This document shows, one piece after another, positions 1 to 6,740 of a stretch of DNA of 17,344 nucleotides. How positions within the stretch are numbered: position 1 is the stretch's first letter; every line of letters starts with the position of its first letter. Under the pieces are notes generated by a model. That model searched no databases, was not told the origin of the DNA, and was given only the letters and a program-made list of their open reading frames with translations. A program made the translations under genes and the position numbers. Source of the stretch: Rhizorhabdus sp. (GTDB lineage Bacteria; Pseudomonadota; Alphaproteobacteria; Sphingomonadales; Sphingomonadaceae); contig SCUQ01000571.1 of NCBI GenBank assembly GCA_004297635.1, forward strand, positions 1 through 17,344, in the 5' to 3' direction.

Positions 1-2436
1 CCGAATCGTGCGATCGGATGAGAACCATCCCATTCCGGCGACGTTCCGGATCGCCTTGTCGTTCCAGCTTCTGCGGTCGTTCCACAGCCTGTCGATTCCG
101 CGCTGGGTGGCGGCGTAGCTGTCGAAATCCGCCGCGACCATGAACCAGTCATGGTCGTACAGCCCGGCGATCAGCGCCTTGTAGCGATCGCGGTCGTCGG
201 GCGAGAATACCCCGCCCGCGATCGCCTGCAACGCCTGGCTCAATTCGCGCGATGCCTCGATGATGGCACGCGGACCGTGGCCCTCGGCCCGCGCCTTGCC
301 GACCTCGGCGGCGGTCAGGCCGAAGATCATGATATTCTCCGGCCCGACATGGTCGCGCATCTCGACATTGGCGCCGTCCAGCGTGCCGATCGTCAGCGCG
401 CCGTTGAGCGCGAACTTCATGTTGCCGGTGCCCGATGCCTCCATGCCCGCGGTCGATATCTGCTCGCTGAGATCGGCGGCGGGCATCATGATCTCGGCCA
501 TCGAGACATTGTAGTTCGGTACGAAGGCGACCTTGAGCAGGCCTTGAACCGCCGGATCGTGGTTGATCACCCGGGCGACGTCGTTCGCCAGCTTTATGAT
601 CAGCTTGGCATTATGATAGCTCGGCGCCGCCTTGCCGCCGAACAGCTTGACCCTGGGCACCCAGTCGCGCTCGGGATGCGAGCGTATCTGGTCGTACAGC
701 GCCACGGCCTCGATGATGTTGAGCAGCTGGCGCTTATATTCGTGGATGCGCTTGATCTGCGTGTCGAACAGCGCGCTGGGGTCCACCTTCAGCCCCATCC
801 TTTCGCGCAGCACGTTCGACAGCACCGCCTTCTTGGCGAGCTTCACCGCGGCGAACTTCTCCTGGAAGGCGGCGTCGCCAGCCACCTGCTCCAGCCCGCG
901 AAGCTGCTCGGTATCGTCGAGGAAGCCATCGCCGATCGCCTCGCGGATCAGCGATGTCAGTTCGGGATTGCACTGCATCAGCCAGCGGCGTGGGGTGATG
1001 CCATTGGTCTTGTTGTTGATCCGATCGGGATAGAGCCGGTGGAAATCGGCGAACACCGTCTCCTTCATCAGCTCGGTATGGAGCGCCGACACACCATTGA
1101 CGCTGTGCGATCCGGCGAAGGCGAGATTGCCCATCCGCACGCGCCGGTCGCCGCCCTCGTCGATCAGGGAGATCGCGCTGATCCCGGCATCGTCGAAGCC
1201 ATGCTGCTTGCGGGCCTCGATCAGCAGCTTGGCGTTGATCGCATAGACCAGCTGCATGTGGCGCGGCAGCATCTGTTCGAACAGCGGCACCGGCCAGCTT
1301 TCGAGCGCTTCGGGCAGCAGCGTATGGTTGGTATAGCCGAAGGTCGCGCGCGTGATGTCCCACGCCTCGTCGAAGTCGATATTGTGGAGATCGATCAGGA
1401 TGCGCATCAGTTCGGCGACCGACACCGCCGGATGGGTATCGTTGAGCTGGATCGCGGCCTTGTCGGGCAGGGTGCGGATGTCGCCGAAATACTGGACGTG
1501 CCGGCGGACGATGTCCTGCAGCGAGGCCGAGGAGAAGAAATATTCCTGGCGCAGGCGCAGCTCCTGTCCGGCGCTGTGCGAATCCGCCGGATAGAGGACG
1601 CGGGTGAGCGACTCCGCCTTGTTGCTCTCCTTGAGCGCGCCGATGTGATCGCCGGCGTTGAAGGCGTCGAGCAGGATCGGGTCGATCGGCTGCGCGGTCC
1701 ACAGCCGCAGCGTGTTCACCCGGTCGCCGCGCCAGCCCACCACGGGCGTGTCATAGGCGGTGGCGATGATGCGGTCGTGGGGCTTCCACAGCCGGGCATG
1801 ATCGCCGCTGCCATCGGCCGCAGCCATATCGACGACACCGCCGAAACCGATCTCATAGCTCGCCTCGCGCCGCTCGAATTCCCAGTTGTTGCCGTGCGCC
1901 AGCCAGGTTTCGGGCAGTTCGACCTGCCAGCCGTCGGAGATTTCCTGCCGGAACATGCCGTTCACATAGCGGATGCCATAGCCATAGGCCGGCACGTCGA
2001 CCGACGCGAGCGACTCCATGAAACAGGCGGCGAGCCGGCCAAGGCCGCCATTGCCGAGCGCTGCATCGGGCTCCAGCTCGCGGATCAGGTCGATGTCGAC
2101 GCCCAGCGAGGCGAGCGCCTCGCGCATTTCGTCCATCAGGCCCAGATTGGAGATCGCGTCGCGCATCAGCCGGCCGATCAGGAATTCGAGGCTGAGATAA
2201 TAGACGCGCTTGGCGCCCGCCTTGTAGGTTTCCTCCGTGCTGGCGATCCAGCGGTCGATCACCCGGTCGCGGATCACCAGGATCGTCGCGGCGAGCCAGT
2301 CATGGCTTTTCGCAGCCGCGGCATTCTTGCCGATCCGGTATGTCAGCCGCTCGATGATCTCCTCGGCCAGGGTCGTGGGGTCGGATGAACGTTGCGCAGG
2401 CTTGGGAAGAATGGCGCTGCCGGTATTGCGGTTCAT
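1..2436 (-). CDS. glgP: Glycogen phosphorylase, 3' end cut by window edge
   Basis: Cytoplasmic GT35-family enzyme that releases glucose-1-phosphate from glycogen or maltodextrin using pyridoxal phosphate. The 812 codons visible begin MNRNTGSAILPK and end SSDRTIR at base 1. This matches the SSDRTI segment near the C terminus of the family, so probably fewer than 20 residues lie outside. Family blocks visible: YYLSLEFLIGR, the glycine-rich LGNGGLGRLAACFMESLA, NDTHPAVSVAELMR, TNHTLLPEALE, NKTNGITPRRWL and EASGTGNMK. The PLP lysine of the last block is K674 (bases 415-417). The ATG at 2434-2436 is preceded by a good GGGGGAG ribosome binding site. It is divergent from the Rieske gene and has no functional tie to the amino-acid genes; other glg genes may lie to the left, outside the window. 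Confidence 0.96.
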   Translation of the reverse strand, partial: MNRNTGSAILPKPAQRSSDPTTLAEEIIERLTYRIGKNAAAAKSHDWLAATILVIRDRVIDRWIASTEETYKAGAKRVYYLSLEFLIGRLMRDAISNLGLMDEMREALASLGVDIDLIRELEPDAALGNGGLGRLAACFMESLASVDVPAYGYGIRYVNGMFRQEISDGWQVELPETWLAHGNNWEFERREASYEIGFGGVVDMAAADGSGDHARLWKPHDRIIATAYDTPVVGWRGDRVNTLRLWTAQPIDPILLDAFNAGDHIGALKESNKAESLTRVLYPADSHSAGQELRLRQEYFFSSASLQDIVRRHVQYFGDIRTLPDKAAIQLNDTHPAVSVAELMRILIDLHNIDFDEAWDITRATFGYTNHTLLPEALESWPVPLFEQMLPRHMQLVYAINAKLLIEARKQHGFDDAGISAISLIDEGGDRRVRMGNLAFAGSHSVNGVSALHTELMKETVFADFHRLYPDRINNKTNGITPRRWLMQCNPELTSLIREAIGDGFLDDTEQLRGLEQVAGDAAFQEKFAAVKLAKKAVLSNVLRERMGLKVDPSALFDTQIKRIHEYKRQLLNIIEAVALYDQIRSHPERDWVPRVKLFGGKAAPSYHNAKLIIKLANDVARVINHDPAVQGLLKVAFVPNYNVSMAEIMMPAADLSEQISTAGMEASGTGNMKFALNGALTIGTLDGANVEMRDHVGPENIMIFGLTAAEVGKARAEGHGPRAIIEASRELSQALQAIAGGVFSPDDRDRYKALIAGLYDHDWFMVAADFDSYAATQRGIDRLWNDRRSWNDKAIRNVAGMGWFSSDRTIR

Positions 2437-2551
2437 GATCGCGACTCCCCCGAAGACCCCATCGATGCGCCAAGTGTATCCTAGCGATCGCATCGCGCAA
2501 CCTTGATGTTGCAGTGCGGCAAGGCTTAATTTCGGTGACGATATGGAGCTG

Positions 2552-2580
2552 CTGACAAGCCTGTATAGGAGGCCTATCGT
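2552..2580 (+). promoter_or_regulatory. Candidate sigma70-type promoter of the Rieske/FAD operon
   Basis: CTGACA at 2552-2557 (5 of 6 matches to TTGACA) and TATCGT at 2575-2580 (4 of 6 matches to TATAAT) are separated by exactly 17 bases. Transcription would start near 2587, about 50 bases before the ATG at 2637. Seen by eye only. Alphaproteobacterial promoters often diverge from the E. coli consensus, so this is moderate support at best. Confidence 0.4.
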
Positions 2581-2598
2581 CCCGATCGGGAGCCTGTA
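2558..2598. promoter_or_regulatory. Candidate operator cluster overlapping the Rieske promoter
   Basis: Three small symmetric elements lie in 41 bases. An inverted repeat ATAGG-AGG-CCTAT (2565-2577) sits between the -35 and -10 candidates. A perfect 10-base palindrome CCCGATCGGG (2581-2590) lies just after the -10. The 8-base direct repeat AGCCTGTA occurs at 2558-2565 and 2591-2598, 33 bases apart, close to three helical turns. A repressor binding here would block transcription. No regulator gene is visible in the window, and short palindromes arise by chance in GC-rich DNA. Confidence 0.35.
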
Positions 2599-2636
2599 CG
2601 GGGCGGGCTGTGCTTTTGGATCTTGAGAGACGGGGA

Positions 2637-3827
2637 ATGACTCTGCGCGCCGTGAACGACATCGGATCGGCGATCGATCCAGACGAGACGATGGGCCTGC
2701 CGGGCTGGCTTTATCATGATCCGGAAGTCTATGCGCTCGAGCAGGAACGCATTTTCCGTCGTTCCTGGCAGCTGGTCTGCCATCTGAGCGATATTCCTGC
2801 CGCGGGCGATTGGCAGTCGATCGCGGTGGGCGGTGAGGCGATCATCGTCATTCGCGGGGAGGATGGCGCGGTCCGCGCGCTTTCCAATGTCTGCCGCCAC
2901 CGCGCCTCGAAGCTGGTCGACGGCGATCAGGGTTGTACGCGCAAGCTCGTCTGCCCCTATCACGCCTGGACCTATGAGAGCGACGGGCGGCTGAGCGGCG
3001 TTCCGGGCAAGCGCGACTATCCGGCCTTCGACATGGCCGATTACGGGCTGCACCGTTTTCCCACCGAAGTCTGGCGTGGCTTCATCTTCGTCAATATCGA
3101 GGGGGCCGGGCCATCGGTCGCCGAGATGATGGCGCCCTATGAGGACGAGATCGCACCCTATCGCTTCGAGGATATGCGCGCGCTGGGCCGGGTGGTGATG
3201 CGGCCGCGCACCGTGAACTGGAAGAATATCGCCGACAATTATTCCGACGGGCTGCACATTCCCGTCGCTCATCCCGGCCTCAAGCGGCTGTTCGGCCCCG
3301 GCTATGGGATCGAGGCGAGCGACTGGGTCGACAAGATGACCGGGCCGCTGCTGGAAGGGGTGCCGGGCAGCTCGTCCGAGGCGCTCTATCGCCAGTTCCT
3401 CCCGGCGGTCGAGCATCTGTCGGAGGAGCGGCAGCGGCTATGGACCTACTTCAAACTGTGGCCGAACACCGCTTTCGACATCTATCCCGATCAGATCGAT
3501 TTCATGCAGTTCCTGCCGGTTTCGCCGACCGAGACGATGATCCGCGAAATCGCCTATGTCCTGCCCGACGAGCGGCGCGAGATGAAAGCGGCGCGCTATC
3601 TCAACTGGCGGATCAACCGCATGGTCAATGCGGAGGATACCAAGCTGGTCGCGCGAGTCCAGGACGGTATGGCGACGCCGAGCTACACGCAGGGCCCGCT
3701 GGGCAACAGCGAGGTCTGCCTAAAGAGTTTCGCGCGCAAATTCCGGGTGCTGATCCCGGAGGCCCGCCATCCGAAGCGGCCGTCGCCGGGGTGGAGCGCG
3801 CGCAGCGTCGCGGGGCAGCTATCATGA
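2637..3827 (+). CDS. Rieske non-heme iron oxygenase, alpha subunit
   Basis: A 396-residue ring-hydroxylating/N-demethylating type oxygenase component, cytoplasmic. The N-terminal Rieske [2Fe-2S] domain has ligands C86 and H88 (CRH) and C106 and H109 (CPYH). The C-terminal catalytic domain has NWKNIADNYSDGLHIPVAHP. There D204 fits the bridging acid between the two iron centres, and H207 and H212 fit iron ligands. The third ligand is probably D334 in NAEDTKLVARVQDG. The length and single-chain layout resemble choline/betaine/carnitine-type and aromatic oxygenases; the substrate cannot be read from the sequence. No ferredoxin or reductase partner is encoded nearby. An in-frame GTG at 2610 would add nine residues; the ATG at 2637 has GAGAGA upstream and is preferred. 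The stop overlaps the next start (ATGA), implying translational coupling. Confidence 0.9.
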   Translation: MTLRAVNDIGSAIDPDETMGLPGWLYHDPEVYALEQERIFRRSWQLVCHLSDIPAAGDWQSIAVGGEAIIVIRGEDGAVRALSNVCRHRASKLVDGDQGCTRKLVCPYHAWTYESDGRLSGVPGKRDYPAFDMADYGLHRFPTEVWRGFIFVNIEGAGPSVAEMMAPYEDEIAPYRFEDMRALGRVVMRPRTVNWKNIADNYSDGLHIPVAHPGLKRLFGPGYGIEASDWVDKMTGPLLEGVPGSSSEALYRQFLPAVEHLSEERQRLWTYFKLWPNTAFDIYPDQIDFMQFLPVSPTETMIREIAYVLPDERREMKAARYLNWRINRMVNAEDTKLVARVQDGMATPSYTQGPLGNSEVCLKSFARKFRVLIPEARHPKRPSPGWSARSVAGQLS

Positions 3828-5428
3828 CCGGCAGACAGGATGTCGTCATCATCGGCGGCGGGCATAACGGCCTCGTCTGTGCCTTCTATCTCGCGCGGAA
3901 AGGCCTGAAAGTCCGCATCCTCGAACGGCGCGGCGTGGTCGGCGGTGCGGCCGTGACCGAGGAGTTCCATCCCGGATTCCGCAATTCCGTGGCGAGCTAC
4001 ACGGTGAGCCTGCTCCAGCCGCGCGTGATCCGCGACATGCGGCTGCACGAGCGCGGGCTGCGCATCGTCGAACGGCCGATCTCCAACTTCCTGCCGCTCG
4101 CCGATGGCGGCTATCTCAAGCTGGGGGGCGGGCTCGAACGGACCCAGGCCGAGTTCCGGCGCTTCTCGGCGGCGGATGCCGACGCGCTGCCTGCCTATTA
4201 CGATGCGCTCGAAGGCGTTGCCGACGTGCTGCGCGACCTGGCGCTCAAAATCCCGCCCAATGCCGGCGGCGGGCTGATCGAACTGCTCAAGGCAGCGGCG
4301 CAGGGCCGCAAGGTCGCGATGGCGGGGTTGCCCGCCCAGCGCGACATTCTCGACCTGTTCGTGAAGAGCGCGCGGACCTTCCTCGATGGCTGGTTCGAGC
4401 ATGAGGCGATCAAGGCCGCGTTCGGCTTCGATGCCGTGGTCGGCAATTATGCCAGCCCCGACACGCCGGGATCGGCCTATGTGCTGCTGCACCACGTCTT
4501 CGGCGAGGTGAACGGCAAGAAGGGCGCCTGGGGCCATGCGATCGGCGGCATGGGCGCGATCACGCAGGCGATGAGGGCCGCCTGCGAGGAGCATGGCGTC
4601 GTCATCGAGACGGACAGCGCGGTCGAAAAGGTGATCGTCGATGGCGGCCGGGCGGTGGGCGTCCGCACCGCTGACGGCACCGAGCATATGGCGCCGGTCG
4701 TGGCCTCCAATGTCGGGCCGGGGCTGCTCTATCGCAAGCTGATCGACCAGGCCGATCTGGATGCGGACTTCCGGCATCGGATGAAGGGTTTCCGCGCCGG
4801 ATCGGGCACCTTCCGGATGAACGTCGCACTGAGCGAACTGCCCAACTTCGCGGCGCTGCCCGGCGAAGGCGAGCATCATCGCAGCGGCATCATCATCGCC
4901 CCGACGCTCGATTATATGGATCGCGCGTTCACCGATGCCCGCATCCATGGCTGGTCGAAGGCGCCGATCGTCGAAATGCTGATTCCCTCGACCGTCGATG
5001 ACAGTCTCGCGCCTGCGGGCCAGCATGTGGCCAGCCTGTTCTGCCAGCAATTCGCGCCCGAACTTCCGGATGGTCGAAGCTGGGATGATGAGCGGGAGGC
5101 GGCGGCCGATCACATCATCGCGACGGTGGAGACGCATGCGCCGGGCTTCGCGAAGTCGGTCGTCGGCCGGCAGATCCTCTCACCGCTCGATCTGGAGCGG
5201 ACCTTCGGCCTGGTCGGCGGCGACATCATGCATGGCCATATGGCGCTCGATCAGCTCTGGGCGGCGCGACCGATCCTCGGCCATGGCGATTATCGCGGAC
5301 CGATCAGGGGACTCTATATGTGCGGCGCTGGCAGCCATCCCGGCGGCGGCGTGACCGGCGCGCCGGGGCATAATGCCGCGCAGGCGATCCTGGCGGACCG
5401 GGGGCTGGGGCGGTTTTTCGGCGGATGA
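3824..5428 (+). CDS. FAD-dependent oxidoreductase, PYROXD2/phytoene-desaturase-like
   Basis: A 534-residue flavoprotein of the amine oxidase/phytoene dehydrogenase superfamily (COG1233-like). The N-terminal Rossmann dinucleotide motif VVIIGGGHNGLVCAFYLARK (residues 7-26) is followed by the acidic residue E34, which normally binds the FAD ribose. The C-terminal flavin-contacting segment GLYMCGAGSHPGGG plus VTGAPGHNAAQ (about 496-520) is characteristic of PYROXD2-like proteins. No signal peptide or membrane segment is apparent. The ATG at 3824 overlaps the Rieske stop by 4 bases; the reading frame is open further upstream, but that part lies inside the Rieske gene. Substrate unknown: C-N or C-C desaturation/oxidation is the family chemistry. 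It is not a typical Rieske electron-transfer reductase, since it lacks a ferredoxin or NAD-binding reductase layout. It more likely acts in sequence with the oxygenase. Confidence 0.9.
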   Translation: MTGRQDVVIIGGGHNGLVCAFYLARKGLKVRILERRGVVGGAAVTEEFHPGFRNSVASYTVSLLQPRVIRDMRLHERGLRIVERPISNFLPLADGGYLKLGGGLERTQAEFRRFSAADADALPAYYDALEGVADVLRDLALKIPPNAGGGLIELLKAAAQGRKVAMAGLPAQRDILDLFVKSARTFLDGWFEHEAIKAAFGFDAVVGNYASPDTPGSAYVLLHHVFGEVNGKKGAWGHAIGGMGAITQAMRAACEEHGVVIETDSAVEKVIVDGGRAVGVRTADGTEHMAPVVASNVGPGLLYRKLIDQADLDADFRHRMKGFRAGSGTFRMNVALSELPNFAALPGEGEHHRSGIIIAPTLDYMDRAFTDARIHGWSKAPIVEMLIPSTVDDSLAPAGQHVASLFCQQFAPELPDGRSWDDEREAAADHIIATVETHAPGFAKSVVGRQILSPLDLERTFGLVGGDIMHGHMALDQLWAARPILGHGDYRGPIRGLYMCGAGSHPGGGVTGAPGHNAAQAILADRGLGRFFGG

Positions 5429-6733
5429 TCAGGCGGGGGCGAGGTGCCGCGCCCGTCGCCGCATCACCCACCAGACCGGAAGGCCCGCCAGGATCAGCAC
5501 GGCGCCCCAGATATTGGCTTCGATCCCTGCGCCATAGAGCGCCCAGAGCGAGTAGATCGCGGCGCTGATCGCGATCCACCGCCTTACGCCGCCAAGCTTC
5601 AGCGCCGCCGCCGCCACGAACACATACATGACGAGCGACGCGGTGGTCGCGAGCAGGGCGACGAAGGTGAACAGGTTGACCGTCGTCTTGCTGGCGTTGA
5701 GCGCCAGAACCGCGGTGACGAGGCAACTCGACAAGATATGCGCGCGGACCGGTACGCCATTGGCGGCAAGCTTGCCGAGCGCGCGGGGAAAGACGCCGCC
5801 CGCCGCCATCGCCGCGGGCATTTCCCCTTGCAGCAATATCCAGCCGTTGAGCGCCCCGAGCGCGCTGATCATCGCGAAGGCGGCGACGACGTGGGCCGCG
5901 CTCGCTCCCCAATAGCGCCCGATGACGTCCGCGAAGGGCGCTGCCGAATGCGCCGCGACGTCGGGGGCCAGCAGCAGGATCACCGCCGTGCAGGCGAACA
6001 GGTAGATCAGCCCGGTCAGGGCGGTGCCGCCGAACGTGGCAAGGGGAATCGTGCGGCCCGGATCGGCAACCTTGCCGGCCGGGACCGTGGCCGATTCCAT
6101 CCCTAGAAACGCCCATAAGGTCAGTGTGCCCGCCGTGGTGATCGCGGCGAGCCCGATTTCGGGCCGGTGCGGATCGGGCAGGGTGAGGTCGCCGTGCGGA
6201 GCCGCCATCGCCGCGATGATCACCACCGCGATCAGCGGCAGGATCTTCACGGCGGTGGCGATGAGCTGGACCCAGCCGGCGTTGCGCGTGCCGCTGATAT
6301 TGATCGCCGTCATCGTCCAGACGAGCGCGATCGTGATGCCGGTCGACAGCAGGGCATTGGTCGCCAGCGCCGGCACGAAGGCCGAGAGATAGCTGACCGT
6401 GGCTACTGCGATCGCGCCATTGCCGACGAACAGCGATATCCAATAGGCCCAGGCGATATAGAAGGCGACATCGGTGCCGAACGCGGCGCGGACATAGACA
6501 TAGGGGCCGCCCGTTTCCGGACGCGCGCGGCACAGACCCGCAAAAACCGCGGCGAGCGCAAGGCTGCCGGCGATGGTGATCCCCCAGGCGGGGATCACGT
6601 TCCAGCCATAGGGCGCCAGACTGGCGGGCAGCATATAGACGCCCGAGCCGATCATGTTGCCGACGACCAGCGCCGTCGCCATGACCAGCCCGAGCGGCCG
6701 GGCGGCAGCGCCGCCCGATCGATCGCCCGTCAC
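5429..6733 (-). CDS. APC-superfamily amino-acid permease, AdiC/PotE-like
   Basis: A 434-residue inner-membrane transporter with about 12 hydrophobic segments. TM1 carries the broken-helix motif GNMIGSGVY (residues 25-33) typical of APC carriers. TM6 has TLWAFLGMES, where W207 and E213 align by eye with AdiC W202 (substrate gate) and E208 (pH response). TM8 has NGWILLQGE, where W298 aligns with AdiC W293. This pattern favours arginine, agmatine or a related cationic amino acid. The start is GTG at 6731-6733. Its Shine-Dalgarno TGAGGA includes the stop codon of the upstream TonB-dependent receptor gene, so the two are translationally coupled. Its TGA directly abuts the TGA of the convergent FAD gene. 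No arginine decarboxylase is present, so an acid-resistance antiporter role is unlikely; uptake or exchange is the better inference. Confidence 0.9.
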   Translation of the reverse strand: MTGDRSGGAAARPLGLVMATALVVGNMIGSGVYMLPASLAPYGWNVIPAWGITIAGSLALAAVFAGLCRARPETGGPYVYVRAAFGTDVAFYIAWAYWISLFVGNGAIAVATVSYLSAFVPALATNALLSTGITIALVWTMTAINISGTRNAGWVQLIATAVKILPLIAVVIIAAMAAPHGDLTLPDPHRPEIGLAAITTAGTLTLWAFLGMESATVPAGKVADPGRTIPLATFGGTALTGLIYLFACTAVILLLAPDVAAHSAAPFADVIGRYWGASAAHVVAAFAMISALGALNGWILLQGEMPAAMAAGGVFPRALGKLAANGVPVRAHILSSCLVTAVLALNASKTTVNLFTFVALLATTASLVMYVFVAAAALKLGGVRRWIAISAAIYSLWALYGAGIEANIWGAVLILAGLPVWWVMRRRARHLAPA

Positions 6734-6740
6734 GCCGTCC

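Noticed and set aside
734..1702. A 322-codon minus-strand frame inside glgP
   Set aside because: Arginine- and proline-rich shadow in another frame of the same strand; glgP accounts for the coding signal.
151..2388. A 745-codon open frame antisense to glgP
   Set aside because: Its translation is rich in H, R, D and Q with no domain pattern, and it lies opposite a fully conserved glycogen phosphorylase. Long antisense frames are expected in high-GC DNA with strong third-position bias.
3440..3823. N-terminal extension of the FAD oxidoreductase
   Set aside because: This open stretch lies within the Rieske gene. The flavin-binding motif begins seven residues after the ATG at 3824, as in the family, and that ATG overlaps the Rieske stop in a standard coupling arrangement.
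3683..5137. A 484-codon frame antisense to the FAD gene
   Set aside because: No recognisable motif, low-complexity composition, and it opposes a gene with clear flavoprotein motifs.
5304..6533. A 409-codon frame overlapping the permease on the same strand
   Set aside because: Its translation is dominated by R, G, D and H; the overlapping frame encodes a transporter with conserved helices and AdiC-like residues.
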